Shown here piece by piece: positions 34,013-42,866 of a stretch of DNA of 64,000 bases. Below the pieces are notes generated by a model. That model did no database searches. It worked only from the letters and a program-made list of their open reading frames with translations, and was not told the origin of the DNA. Position 1 is the first letter of the stretch. Every line of letters begins with the position of its first letter. This stretch comes from Polynucleobacter sp. JS-JIR-II-50 (GTDB taxonomy: Bacteria; Pseudomonadota; Gammaproteobacteria; Burkholderiales; Burkholderiaceae): positions 620,001-684,000 of the forward strand of contig NZ_CP061307.1 of NCBI RefSeq assembly GCF_018687895.1, in the 5' to 3' direction. The translations under genes were made by a program, and so were the position numbers.

Positions 34013-34780
34013 ATGGATTTCATGAGCACCACGCGCCTACTGACTTTATTTTCGGTATTCCTTTTTTCCTTTGGCACTGCCTTTGCGCAAACTTCCACTA
34101 TTGCCGTCGCTGCCAATATGAAAGATGCATTTATCGAGATTGCTGCTGCATATAAAGCCACGGGTAAGTCCGAGCTCAGGGTGGTCTATGGTTCGTCTGG
34201 TAACTTCGCCACACAAATCATGAATGGGGCGCCGTTTAATTTATTTATTGCTGCTGATGAGCAGTTCCCACTAGAGCTGTTTAGTAATGGCAGAACAACA
34301 GATGAAGGGGTGGTTTACGCTATAGGTAAGTTGGCCATCCTCACTAAAACTTCTTCTGGTATTCGTTTGCTGGATAGCAAGACAGATATAGCCAAGGCTA
34401 TTAGTAAGGCGAATAAGATAGCGATCGCAAAGCCCGAGCTTGCACCCTACGGTAGAGCCGCGGTTCAGTATTTAAAAGCTGAGGGGCTTTCGGATCTCGC
34501 TAAAGATAAGCTTGTTTATGCGGACAATATTGGGGCCGCTACAACTTATGTAATGAGCGGCGCAGCGGATATTGGTTTTACTGCACTTTCTCTAGCGAAG
34601 TCGCCTGAGGTGACAAAGCAAACGAGCTTCTTATTGGTTGATACAAAATTATATGAACCCATTAAACAGCGCATGGTGTTAATCAAGGGCGCGCCTCAAG
34701 AGTCAGTGGATTTGTATCGCTTTATGCAGGGGCATCAGGCCAAATCCATTCTGCAAAGGTATGGTTACACCACGCCTTAG
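34013..34780 (+). CDS. modA: ModA-like molybdate-binding periplasmic protein
   Basis: The 255-residue protein has a signal peptide ending near T-A-F-A-Q and ModA hallmarks I-A-V-A-A-N-M-K-D-A, Y-G-S-S-G-N-F-A-T-Q, G-A-P-F-N-L-F-I-A-A-D and P-Y-G-R-A-A. It lies 39 bases after the regulator gene on the same strand. The permease and ATPase genes (modB, modC) are not adjacent. ATG 34022 is an alternative start. Confidence 0.85.
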   Translation: MDFMSTTRLLTLFSVFLFSFGTAFAQTSTIAVAANMKDAFIEIAAAYKATGKSELRVVYGSSGNFATQIMNGAPFNLFIAADEQFPLELFSNGRTTDEGVVYAIGKLAILTKTSSGIRLLDSKTDIAKAISKANKIAIAKPELAPYGRAAVQYLKAEGLSDLAKDKLVYADNIGAATTYVMSGAADIGFTALSLAKSPEVTKQTSFLLVDTKLYEPIKQRMVLIKGAPQESVDLYRFMQGHQAKSILQRYGYTTP

Positions 34781-34787
34781 TTGCTAA

Positions 34788-35414
34788 TTACTTGGGTGCT
34801 CTCATGAACTTCAGCATCTCTTGTAAGGCTTCTTGTGGCGACTTCTCTAGTTGTCCTACTACTGCGTCATAGTCTTCGGCCGGCCGGTTCTGGCTTAGCT
34901 TAAATTTACCCACCAAACTACCGACCTCAATCTCGATGCCAATGATGGCCTTGAGCATCATCTGCACGTATTCTTCCGGAGCATCATCTAACTTCCAGGT
35001 GGATTGATAGGTGGGCTCATGAAGATTGGTCATTTGTGAGACATGACTCCTCAACCACTGCGCATCCTCAATCAACTTGATGCTGCCTTCCGCGTGAACC
35101 ACAGCATAGTTCCAGGTTGGAACTACTTTCCCACTCTCTTGTTTTGATGGATACCAAGATGGGGTCACATACGCATTCGGTCCATTAAAGATTGCTGCAA
35201 TAGATTTATTGTTACTGTTCGCAACTTTAACGAGTGGATTCATTCTGGCGACATGTCCGTAAAGCTTGGTTTTGTCGGAGCTCAGCATGAGCGGTAGGTG
35301 GTTGATTTCAAAATGGTCATCCAGATTAGCAACGATAGTCGCTAATGGATATTCAGAAATCAGCTGGGCTAATACCGCTTGATCTTCAACTAAAAAATGT
35401 TTTGGTAGGTACAT
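34788..35414 (-). CDS. PaiB-like FMN-binding protein
   Basis: The 208-residue split-barrel protein begins MYLPKHFLVEDQAVLAQLIS and contains the family features N-H-L-P-L-M-L, F-N-G-P-N-A-Y-V-T-P-S-W-Y and V-P-T-W-N-Y-A-V-V-H, then K-L-S-Q-N-R-P. These match PaiB-type proteins, annotated as FMN-binding negative regulators or pyridoxamine 5'-phosphate oxidase-like. The real function in most species is unclear. It stands alone. Confidence 0.85.
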   Translation of the reverse strand: MYLPKHFLVEDQAVLAQLISEYPLATIVANLDDHFEINHLPLMLSSDKTKLYGHVARMNPLVKVANSNNKSIAAIFNGPNAYVTPSWYPSKQESGKVVPTWNYAVVHAEGSIKLIEDAQWLRSHVSQMTNLHEPTYQSTWKLDDAPEEYVQMMLKAIIGIEIEVGSLVGKFKLSQNRPAEDYDAVVGQLEKSPQEALQEMLKFMRAPK

Positions 35415-35482
35415 AAGAGGCTAGGCAGAATGGGTAAAAGGTTGTATTTAATAAGAACATAGCAGAGATTGAGCTCTTGTTC

Positions 35483-36247
35483 TTAAAATTCGTACTCTAC
35501 CTGCATTCTGATGGTGTTTTTTGGTGATGCGGTGGTGGTTCCCCAGAGGTAGGCTACGTTGTATTTCAAGGCTTCTTTACGACCTAGTTTGGTTTTTCCA
35601 AAAATGGCCGGCCCCGCACTAGATTGTTGTTGTTCATTGGTATTCCAGTTATTGACCTGTCCTAGCCAAGAGTAAATCTGGGCTCCAAGCTCCAACTCTG
35701 GCTGAAGGCGGTACTTCACCTGGCCCTGGTAGCCGAAATAGGTCCCCTGATTTTCAGTGCCCGTGTAATGTCCTTGCATCAAGACGTTGAGATTGGCGAC
35801 CCACTTCTTCCATTCACTTTGAAATAAGAAACCGTATTTGGCTTCATAGCCTTCATTGCGATTTTGAGGGCGCTCTAACTCAAGCAAGAAGCCGATATCA
35901 ACAGGATATTTTCCAGTTTCCGTTAATTGAAATTTATTCTCCCACTCCACAGCATCAAATTGGGAGTTAGTGCCATCCCAAATGACTTTTCCATAAATCT
36001 CCGTAAACCACCAGGAGCTCACGCCATATCCAAATCCAATGGAAGCGCCTGATTGTCTGTTGTCTTCACCGCTTCTCGGAGTCTGGGTTCCAAACTTGGT
36101 ATCGATCTCTCTTTCACCTTCTTCCACTCTTGGGGAGTAGATGTAATCTGCCGGCCCACTTAGGTATTCTCCAGCATGAACTAATGCACTGACAGAAAGA
36201 AGGGTGAGGCAACACAAGCCTTGTATTAAATTATTTCTCATCATCAT
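35483..36247 (-). CDS. Outer-membrane beta-barrel-type protein in the iron locus
   Basis: The 254-residue protein has a signal peptide ending near L-V-H-A-G and many short alternating strands rich in aromatic residues. It ends M-Q-V-E-Y-E-F, the terminal aromatic signature of outer-membrane barrels. It resembles transporter-like (PF13557-type) barrels. Its ATG overlaps the cupredoxin stop by four bases (ATGA), so the two are coupled. Function in iron or metal traffic is inferred from the Fur-box promoter and feoAB across it. Confidence 0.65.
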   Translation of the reverse strand: MMMRNNLIQGLCCLTLLSVSALVHAGEYLSGPADYIYSPRVEEGEREIDTKFGTQTPRSGEDNRQSGASIGFGYGVSSWWFTEIYGKVIWDGTNSQFDAVEWENKFQLTETGKYPVDIGFLLELERPQNRNEGYEAKYGFLFQSEWKKWVANLNVLMQGHYTGTENQGTYFGYQGQVKYRLQPELELGAQIYSWLGQVNNWNTNEQQQSSAGPAIFGKTKLGRKEALKYNVAYLWGTTTASPKNTIRMQVEYEF

Positions 36248-36585
36248 TTAACCCTCACTACACCTTGAGCGGTTTCAGGGCTAAATTCACCTTCAAATTT
36301 ATAGATGCCAGGACTTAAAGGTCCGATGTAGAAAGAGGCCTTGCTTTTGGCCTTGATCAATACCTCTCTGTTGAGGTCGTAACTTTCAAATTCCTCTGGA
36401 GTGTCATCTAGGTTTTCAATCGTCAGTTTTACTTTGGTATCAGCCGGGACATCGATTTCTGATGGTAAAAATCGTCCATTTTTAATTGAAATCTGGATAT
36501 CGTTGCTTGCTCCATAGGAGATATTTGTCAAATTTAACAATAAGAAAATGCTGATAAGTAACTGTTTTGTATAAGTATTATTCAT
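36244..36585 (-). CDS. Periplasmic cupredoxin-domain protein (EfeO-cupredoxin-like)
   Basis: The 113-residue protein has a signal peptide ending near S-Y-G-A and a cupredoxin_1-type domain: G-R-F-L-P-S-E-I-D-V-P-A, then D-D-T-P-E-E-F-E-S-Y-D-L and I-G-P-L-S-P-G-I-Y-K-F-E-G-E-F. This pattern is known in small proteins beside FTR1 or P19 iron systems. Classical type 1 copper ligands are not obvious. It is the first gene of a two-gene operon divergent from feoAB, with two Fur-like boxes between. Confidence 0.78.
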   Translation of the reverse strand: MNNTYTKQLLISIFLLLNLTNISYGASNDIQISIKNGRFLPSEIDVPADTKVKLTIENLDDTPEEFESYDLNREVLIKAKSKASFYIGPLSPGIYKFEGEFSPETAQGVVRVK

Positions 36586-36599
36586 AAATGAGTGTATAT

Positions 36600-36618
36600 G
36601 TAAATGAGAACCATTCTC
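36600..36618. promoter_or_regulatory. Fur-like box 1 (cupredoxin side)
   Basis: Positions 36600-36618 match 14 of 19 positions of the Fur consensus, with a palindromic AATGAGAA/CCATTCTC core. It lies 15 bases upstream of the cupredoxin gene start, on the minus side. Counted by eye. Confidence 0.65.
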
Positions 36619-36630
36619 AAGTATAAGGTA

Positions 36631-36649
36631 TATAATGAGAATCGTTCCT
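36631..36649. promoter_or_regulatory. Fur-like box 2 (feoA side)
   Basis: Positions 36631-36649 match 13 of 19 positions of the Fur consensus (TAATGAGAATC core). The centres of the two boxes are 31 bases apart, so both divergent operons could be repressed together. The feoA start is 28 bases beyond. Confidence 0.6.
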
Positions 36650-36676
36650 ATTTATTGATAAAAGTGACAATCCTCC

Positions 36677-36922
36677 ATGCATTTGGACCAGGTTGATTTG
36701 CAAGTTCTTTACCGAGTCAGCGCTGTTAACGCGCCTAAGGGTGCCCCTCAAATTAAGGGGCAGCTGGAAGATATTGGGTTTTTACCTGGTGAACAGGTGA
36801 CTGTTCTTCGTAAAGGTTTGCTTGGTAAGGGTCCGTATATGGTTCGCGTCGGAGCCTCCACATTCGCATTGCGTCAAGCCGAAGCTCGCATGATCACGGT
36901 CGATGCCATTTCACATGTCTGA
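36677..36922 (+). CDS. feoA: Ferrous iron transport accessory protein FeoA
   Basis: The 81-residue protein is an SH3-like fold with G-Q-L-E-D-I-G-F-L-P-G-E-Q-V-T-V-L and a G-P-Y-M-V-R-V-G-A-S-T-F-A-L-R-Q-A-E-A motif, the standard FeoA layout. It assists FeoB in Fe2+ uptake. Its 3' end overlaps feoB, so they are translated together. Two Fur-like boxes precede it. Confidence 0.92.
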   Translation: MHLDQVDLQVLYRVSAVNAPKGAPQIKGQLEDIGFLPGEQVTVLRKGLLGKGPYMVRVGASTFALRQAEARMITVDAISHV

Positions 36923-38828
36923 ATCTAAAGTTCATTTTTTCTCGAGTGAGCCACTCGTAGCTTTATTGGGTAATCCCAATTGTGGCAAAACTGCATTATT
37001 CAATTTGCTGACTGGCAGTCGTCAAAAGGTGGCGAACTATTCGGGCGTTACTGTAGAGCGCAAAGAAGGGCGCCTATCTCTCGAGTCTGGCAAAAATATT
37101 CGCCTGCTGGATTTGCCTGGTGCATACAGCCTGTATCCAAGATCCTTAGATGAGCGTGTTACCTGCAATGTACTGCTTGGTCGAGCTGAAGGTGAAAAAC
37201 GTCCTGACTTAGTCATTTGCGTATTGAGTGCCATGAATTTGCGTCGTAACTTGCGTTTAGTACTTGCTGCAAAGCGCTTGGGACTGCCTTGTATCGTAGT
37301 ACTTAATATGCTTGATATTGCTAAGCGTCAAGGCCTGCACATAGACACTGCCGCACTTTCAGGTGAATTGGGTTTGCCGGTGCTCACTAGTATTGGCATT
37401 CAGTCTAATGGCGCTGATGAAATCAAGCAGTTCTTATCGAATCTAGACTGGCGCAATCTCAATGGCTTACGCACAGGTACTAGTGATGCGACCCTAGAGA
37501 ATGTGGCCTCTCATATTGCCCATACTGAATCTGACAATATTCAAGTTCAACGAATTCTGCAAAACCTCAAGCTAGATCAAATCATTCCCGATCAATTGAG
37601 TGATCGCTTAGATGCGGTATTGCTTCATCCTGTTTTTGGCCCCATCATTTTGGTGGCCTTACTCTTTTGTATTTTTCAGGCCGTATTCAGTTGGGCTACG
37701 TTACCCATGGACCTGATTAAATCTGCAGTGGACTTTCTGGGTGCTCAGATCGTCGAAGTATTGCCTAATGGATGGATACGTAGTTTATTGATCAATGGAA
37801 TTTTGGCGGGTTTAGGTGGTGTAGTGATTTTCTTGCCGCAAATTCTGATTTTGTTCTTCTTTATTCTTTTGCTAGAAGAGTCGGGCTATCTTCCAAGGGC
37901 TGCTTATTTGCTAGATAGAGTGATGGGTTCTGTCGGCTTATCCGGTAGATCCTTCATTCCTCTGCTCTCCAGTTTTGCCTGTGCCATTCCCGGAATTATG
38001 GCGACTAGAAGCATCTCTAATGCACGCGATCGCATGGTGACGATTCTGATTGCGCCCATGATGACCTGTTCTGCACGTCTGCCGGTATACGCCTTATTAA
38101 TTTCAGCGTTTATTCCAGAGCAAAAACTATGGGCTGGCATTGATTTACAAGGCCTGGTTTTATTCTTGCTGTATCTCGCTGGAATTTTGGGCGCGATGGC
38201 AGTGGCCTGGATTCTGAAGCGCTTTACGAGTGAGCAATTTAGGATGAACGCGCTCATGATGGAGTTGCCAAGCTATCACTTGCCTCGCTTAGGTAATTTA
38301 GCAATTAGCTTGTGGCAAAGAGCAGAAATCTTTTTGCGTCGTGTTGGCGGAATTATTTTGCTGATGACTATTGGTTTGTGGGTGTTATCTAGCTTTCCGT
38401 TCCCGCCTGAGGGCGCAACAGGATCACCGATTCAATACAGCTTTGCTGGAATGATGGGGCAGGCCTTAGCGCAGGTGTTCTCGCCGATTGGATTTAACTG
38501 GCAAATCAGTATTGCTCTAGTACCAGGCATGGCAGCTCGTGAAGTTGTGGTGAGCTCATTGGCAACGGTTTATGCGCTATCTAGCTCGAGCGTCGACGCG
38601 GCTGATGCACTAATTCCTTTAATCTCCAATGGCTGGTCTTTAGCCACTGCTCTATCTCTACTAGCTTGGTTTGTATTTGCCCCTCAGTGCCTATCTACCA
38701 TTGCTGCAGTAAAGCGCGAGACGGGTGGCTGGAAGATTCCCATCATCATGCTGAGTTACTTGTTTGGCTTGGCCTATATCGCCTCCTTTATTACCTATCA
38801 CTTAGCTATTTATCTGGGTCTGGGTTAA
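36915..38828 (+). CDS. feoB: Ferrous iron transporter FeoB
   Basis: The 637-residue protein has an N-terminal G domain with G-N-P-N-C-G-K-T (19-26), D-L-P-G-A-Y-S-L and N-M-L-D, followed by a long membrane part with the conserved F-A-C-A-I-P-G-I-M-A-T-R and M-T-C-S-A-R-L-P gate motifs. It is shorter than the roughly 770 residues of E. coli FeoB and no FeoC gene follows. ATG 36915 overlaps feoA by eight bases; ATG 36903 is in frame too. It imports Fe2+ across the inner membrane. Confidence 0.93.
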   Translation: MSESKVHFFSSEPLVALLGNPNCGKTALFNLLTGSRQKVANYSGVTVERKEGRLSLESGKNIRLLDLPGAYSLYPRSLDERVTCNVLLGRAEGEKRPDLVICVLSAMNLRRNLRLVLAAKRLGLPCIVVLNMLDIAKRQGLHIDTAALSGELGLPVLTSIGIQSNGADEIKQFLSNLDWRNLNGLRTGTSDATLENVASHIAHTESDNIQVQRILQNLKLDQIIPDQLSDRLDAVLLHPVFGPIILVALLFCIFQAVFSWATLPMDLIKSAVDFLGAQIVEVLPNGWIRSLLINGILAGLGGVVIFLPQILILFFFILLLEESGYLPRAAYLLDRVMGSVGLSGRSFIPLLSSFACAIPGIMATRSISNARDRMVTILIAPMMTCSARLPVYALLISAFIPEQKLWAGIDLQGLVLFLLYLAGILGAMAVAWILKRFTSEQFRMNALMMELPSYHLPRLGNLAISLWQRAEIFLRRVGGIILLMTIGLWVLSSFPFPPEGATGSPIQYSFAGMMGQALAQVFSPIGFNWQISIALVPGMAAREVVVSSLATVYALSSSSVDAADALIPLISNGWSLATALSLLAWFVFAPQCLSTIAAVKRETGGWKIPIIMLSYLFGLAYIASFITYHLAIYLGLG

Positions 38829-38925
38829 GCCTGCTGATATCTATATTTGCTGCGGCACCGCATAAAAGGGTGCGGTAGTATTCCTTTTGTAGTTAAAAAA
38901 TAGATAACAACACAAGGAGATATAG

Positions 38926-39969
38926 ATGAGTTCACGTCGCCAATTTATGAAGACTGCTTCAGCTGCTGGAGCCGGTTTAGTAGCTGCCTCTACTATGGGT
39001 GTAATGAAGGAGGCTTCAGCTCATCCCACCTCAGTATGGGGAGGGGAGGTTTACACTGGTCCACGTGAGATGGTGAAAAACAGCAAAATTCTCTCGATCC
39101 AAAATGCGGATGGAACAGAAACCTTGGGTGTGGTTACCCCAAAAGGTGTTATCGATATTCGTGCTGTAGCTAAGAAAATGAAGATTGCAGCACCGACTAC
39201 CTTAGATCAATTATTGCAAGAGGGTAATGCTGCGGGATTTAATAAGGTATTAGCAAGCGCCGATAAATCTGGCGTGCCTTACTTAAAGGAATCCGACATC
39301 ACTTTCGGGCGCCTATTTAAAAACCCTGGAAAGATTGTTTGCGTTGGTTTAAATTACCGTGCGCATGCGGATGAGGTTGGTATGGCTCATCCACGAGTAC
39401 CGCCGCTATTCAATAAGTACAACAATAGTCTTACGGCTCACAACTGTTTATTGCAAATTCCACCACCATCAGTTTCTTACAAGCTAGATTATGAAACTGA
39501 GCTGTTGATTGTTGTCGGCAAGCAGATGCGCAATGTTCCCGAATCGGCTGCTTTGGATTATGTGGCCGGTTATTGCACCTCAAATGATTTCTCATCACGT
39601 GATTTGCAGCTGGAATTGCCGAGTGGGCAATGGATGATTGGTAAGACCTTAGATCAATACGCCCCAATTGGACCTTACTTTGTTACTTCTGACTTAGTGG
39701 GTGACCCCAATAAGCTTCAGGTAAAGACTTGGGTAAATGGTGAGTTGCGTCAGAACTCCAATACTGCAGACTTCATTCATAACACTCAAAAAATGTTGTC
39801 TTACATCAGCACCTACTGGACATTAGAGCCGGGAGATATCGTCTTCACTGGCACACCGCAAGGCGTTATTGCTGGTATGCCAAAAGACAAGCAGGTATGG
39901 CTGAAGAAGGGCGATAAGATCGTAAGCTCAGTAGAAAAACTCGGAGATTTAAAGTTTACGTTGGCTTGA
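38926..39969 (+). CDS. Tat-exported fumarylacetoacetate hydrolase-family protein
   Basis: The 347-residue protein begins MSSRRQFMKTASAAGAGLVA, a classic twin-arginine signal, cleaved near A-S-A-H. The FAH domain has I-V-C-V-G-L-N-Y-R-A-H-A-D-E, the metal-ligand D-Y-E-T-E-L-L-I-V-V-G-K and N-D-F-S-S-R-D-L-Q, then F-T-G-T-P-Q-G-V. The enzymes cleave diketo acids with Mg2+. Export to the periplasm is unusual for the family. A good AGGAG site lies upstream. It ends in a terminator. Confidence 0.85.
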   Translation: MSSRRQFMKTASAAGAGLVAASTMGVMKEASAHPTSVWGGEVYTGPREMVKNSKILSIQNADGTETLGVVTPKGVIDIRAVAKKMKIAAPTTLDQLLQEGNAAGFNKVLASADKSGVPYLKESDITFGRLFKNPGKIVCVGLNYRAHADEVGMAHPRVPPLFNKYNNSLTAHNCLLQIPPPSVSYKLDYETELLIVVGKQMRNVPESAALDYVAGYCTSNDFSSRDLQLELPSGQWMIGKTLDQYAPIGPYFVTSDLVGDPNKLQVKTWVNGELRQNSNTADFIHNTQKMLSYISTYWTLEPGDIVFTGTPQGVIAGMPKDKQVWLKKGDKIVSSVEKLGDLKFTLA

Positions 39970-39997
39970 TCACTCCAGGGTTTGTTTATCAAAAAGA

Positions 39998-40020
39998 AAG
40001 CCACCCGAGGGTGGCTTTTC
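39998..40020. terminator. Terminator after the Tat-FAH gene
   Basis: AAGCCACCC (39998-40006) is the inverted complement of GGGTGGCTT (40009-40017), followed by TTCTT. A mirror A-tract upstream allows use by the convergent FAH gene as well. Confidence 0.8.
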
Positions 40021-40060
40021 TTATCAGTGGCTAGTAAGTTTTTTAAACACTTAATCTGCT

Positions 40061-40948
40061 TCACTCAGCAATAAAAGTGTTCTCAAGCTTTCCAATGCCA
40101 CCCATCTCAACGACTACAACATCGCCGTTCACTAGGTACTTAGGAGGTTTAAAGCCGATGCCAACGCCGACAGGAGTTCCGGTAGCGATCAAGTCTCCTG
40201 GGTAGAGTGTGATGCCTGCAGAGACCGTAGCGATCATATTGGGAATATCAAAAATCAGATCTTTGGTATTGGAGTTTTGGCGTAATTCACCATTGACCCA
40301 GCACTTGACTGGGATGTTTTCGGCATCGACTTCATCTGCTGTAACGACCCAAGGACCCATAGGGCAGAAGGTATCAAAGCTTTTTCCTAAAAACCATTGC
40401 TTATGTCTTTGCTGCCAGTCGCGTGCGGTCACATCATTGATAGCGGTGTAACCCCAGACGTGCTTCATAGCATCTGCTTCGCTAATGCCTTTGCCGCCTT
40501 TACCGATCACAATCGTGAGTTCCGCTTCGTAATCGATGCAGGTGGATACGGCAGTGGGGATGATGACGTTAGTGTTAGGGCCGGTTACAGACTCGGGTGG
40601 CTTCGTGAAGAAGATTGCATGGCTTGGAATGTCTTCTCCAGGTTTAGCGCTGCCATCAAATCCGCTGTTAGAAAATTCTTTAGCGTGCTCATGATAATTT
40701 TTACCGACGCAGAAAATATTGCGACGCGGTCTAGGTACAGGAGCGAGTAGACGGATGTCGCTAAACGCATGCGTGGAAATAGGTTTTGGGAGCTTACCTG
40801 CGAGGTCAGATTTAAGAATGGCAATAATGCCATCTTCACTAACGTCAACACCTAAGTCGAGCTCTTGAACTGTCTTGCCATCAGCAGACACAATTCCGAC
40901 ACGGGTTTCGGTGGGCTCTTTGACTAAAACAAATGCTGCATATCTCAT
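40061..40948 (-). CDS. Cytosolic fumarylacetoacetate hydrolase-family protein
   Basis: The 295-residue protein has no signal peptide and two parts: an N-terminal strand region and the FAH domain with N-I-F-C-V-G-K-N-Y-H-E-H-A-K-E, the ligand motif D-Y-E-A-E-L-T-I-V-I-G-K and N-D-V-T-A-R-D-W-Q. It hydrolyses a C-C bond in diketo acids of aromatic or sugar-acid degradation; the substrate is not readable. It is divergent from the Bug gene at 41062 and may share its regulation. Confidence 0.87.
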   Translation of the reverse strand: MRYAAFVLVKEPTETRVGIVSADGKTVQELDLGVDVSEDGIIAILKSDLAGKLPKPISTHAFSDIRLLAPVPRPRRNIFCVGKNYHEHAKEFSNSGFDGSAKPGEDIPSHAIFFTKPPESVTGPNTNVIIPTAVSTCIDYEAELTIVIGKGGKGISEADAMKHVWGYTAINDVTARDWQQRHKQWFLGKSFDTFCPMGPWVVTADEVDAENIPVKCWVNGELRQNSNTKDLIFDIPNMIATVSAGITLYPGDLIATGTPVGVGIGFKPPKYLVNGDVVVVEMGGIGKLENTFIAE

Positions 40949-41061
40949 GATTACTGTCTCCGGCTGGGGTTTTTGCTACGCTAACCCCTGTTTATTGTGA
41001 TGAATCTTGTAGTAGGATAAAGAACACAAATAATAACTAATTTACGTATTTGAGACAAAAA

Positions 41062-42048
41062 ATGAGATCAAAATATTCATTTGCTACTGCCTTAGCCTTT
41101 TTATGTGCTTGCTTGGCCTCTCAGAGCATATTTGCGCAGGCACCAGAACCCTGGCCTACAAAGCCCATCACTATGGTTGTGCCATTTCCGCCGGGCGGGG
41201 TTGCTGATACTGTTGGTAGGCCGGTTGCAGAAGCGCTATCTCGTAGCTTAGGTCAGCCAGTGATTGTAGAAAATAAAGCTGGGGCTGGCGGCGGCATTGG
41301 CATGGCAGCAGTAGCCAGAGCAAAGCCTGATGGCTATACGATTTTGATGGCCCTATCGTCCATTTCAATTATTCCTGAGGCAGATAAAGTGGTAGGAAGA
41401 GAGCAATCTTTTCAACTTAATCAACTCAAGCCGATCGCACGCTTTACTGCGGACCCAACAGTTTTGGTAGTGAGGGCGGATAGCCCATGGAAAGATTACA
41501 AATCTTTTGTAGCGGCAATGCGAGCCAATCCCGGTAAATACAATTTTGGATCGTCGGGCAATTACGGCACGATGCATGTACCAATGGAGATGCTCAAGTC
41601 TTCCGAGAAGTTCTACATGGTTCATATTCCGTATACAGGTGCGGGGCCAGCGATTGTGGGTTTATTAGGTGGCCAAGTAGATGCGATTGCAACTGGACCT
41701 TCTTCAATCGTTCAGCAAATTAAGGCGGGCAAAGTGCGCGCATTGGCTCATTGGGGTGATGGCAGGTTAGCCAGCATGCCTGAAGTACCTAGCTTTAAAG
41801 AAATGGGTGTCAAGGTTGAGTTCTCTCAGTGGGCTGGGTTATTTGTGCCTAGCGCAACCCCCGACTACATTACCAATAAGTTGCGTGAAGCTGCAAAGCA
41901 GGCTGCGAATGATGAGCGGGTTCGCACTGTGATCAATGGAGCTGGAAGTCCAATTCAATATATGGATGCGCCTGAATTTAAGACCTACTGGGATAAGGAA
42001 TCCTCCCAAATGGGTGAAGTTGTGAGAAAAATTGGCAAGGTTGAATGA
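41062..42048 (+). CDS. Bug family (TctC-like) periplasmic binding protein
   Basis: The 328-residue protein has a signal peptide ending near S-I-F-A-Q and Bug motifs P-I-T-M-V-V-P-F-P-P-G-G, A-G-A-G-G-G-I-G-M, P-D-G-Y-T and H-I-P-Y-T-G-A-G-P-A. Its TGA overlaps the start of the aldolase gene (ATGA), so they form one translational unit. ATG 41062 gives a normal signal; TTG 41050 is upstream. No permease subunits are near. Confidence 0.9.
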   Translation: MRSKYSFATALAFLCACLASQSIFAQAPEPWPTKPITMVVPFPPGGVADTVGRPVAEALSRSLGQPVIVENKAGAGGGIGMAAVARAKPDGYTILMALSSISIIPEADKVVGREQSFQLNQLKPIARFTADPTVLVVRADSPWKDYKSFVAAMRANPGKYNFGSSGNYGTMHVPMEMLKSSEKFYMVHIPYTGAGPAIVGLLGGQVDAIATGPSSIVQQIKAGKVRALAHWGDGRLASMPEVPSFKEMGVKVEFSQWAGLFVPSATPDYITNKLREAAKQAANDERVRTVINGAGSPIQYMDAPEFKTYWDKESSQMGEVVRKIGKVE

Positions 42049-42845
42049 TGAAAAAACAATTCCTTTCCTCTTTTATGATTCTGCTTTTTGCCCAAGCACA
42101 TGCCACAACTGTTCAGGAGCAGATGGATCAAAATCCAGCAGTGAAAACGGCGATTGAGGAACTTGTCCTTGCGAATCATATTTTGTATGACCAAAATGCA
42201 GTAGATGGCTATGGCCACATCAGTGTTCGTAACCCAACCAATCCCAATACCTTCTTTTTAGCAAGAAGCGTTGCGCCATCCGTTGTCAAAGTTGAAGACA
42301 TCATGGAATTTGATATGAATGGCAAAGCTTTAAACGGCGATATGCGAGTGGCTTATGGCGAGCGCTTTATTCACAGTGGCGTTCTGAAAAATCGCCCAGA
42401 TATTAATTCGGTTATTCATGGCCATGCTGCACCCATTCTGCCGTATGGGTTAACAGGCACCACGCTCAAGCCCGTCTATCACATGAGTGCATTCTTGGGT
42501 GAGGGCGCGCCTGTTTTCGAAATCCGAAATTTTGCTAAGCCCAATCCCGATACGGATATGTTTGTTAGCAATGGAGAGCTGGGTGATGCTTTATCTAAAA
42601 CCATGGGGTTGCAATATTTTGTTTTGATGCGCGGTCATGGATACGCTGCAGGAGCAGACTCTATTAAGAAAGCAGTCTTTAGAACGGTGTACGCAATTCA
42701 GAATGCGAGTATTCAGTCTGAAGCAATGAAGATGGGTCAAGTGCAATACCTTAGTCCTGGTGAGGCTGTCACTGCACAGGAAACGATTGAAAAAACCATT
42801 GGTCGCCCATGGCAGCTTTGGAGTGAGCGCGTCAAAAAACCCTAA
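42045..42845 (+). CDS. Exported class II aldolase / AraD-fucA-like protein
   Basis: The 266-residue protein has a Sec signal peptide (M-M-K-K-Q-F-L-S-S-F-M-I-L-L-F, cleavage near A-H-A). The mature domain has the class II aldolase zinc ligands in I-H-G-H-A-A-P-I-L-P-Y-G and R-G-H-G-Y-A-A-G, and the family start G-H-I-S-V-R-N. These enzymes cleave or epimerise phosphosugars or hydroxy-keto acids and are cytosolic; a secreted form is unusual. It overlaps the Bug gene by four bases. Confidence 0.85.
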   Translation: MMKKQFLSSFMILLFAQAHATTVQEQMDQNPAVKTAIEELVLANHILYDQNAVDGYGHISVRNPTNPNTFFLARSVAPSVVKVEDIMEFDMNGKALNGDMRVAYGERFIHSGVLKNRPDINSVIHGHAAPILPYGLTGTTLKPVYHMSAFLGEGAPVFEIRNFAKPNPDTDMFVSNGELGDALSKTMGLQYFVLMRGHGYAAGADSIKKAVFRTVYAIQNASIQSEAMKMGQVQYLSPGEAVTAQETIEKTIGRPWQLWSERVKKP

Positions 42846-42866
42846 TTCTTGTTAAACTCACGCATC

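Noticed and set aside
38854..38876. Hairpin ACCGCA/TGCGGT after feoB as terminator
   Set aside because: Only six pairs and an interrupted T tract; not strong enough to list.
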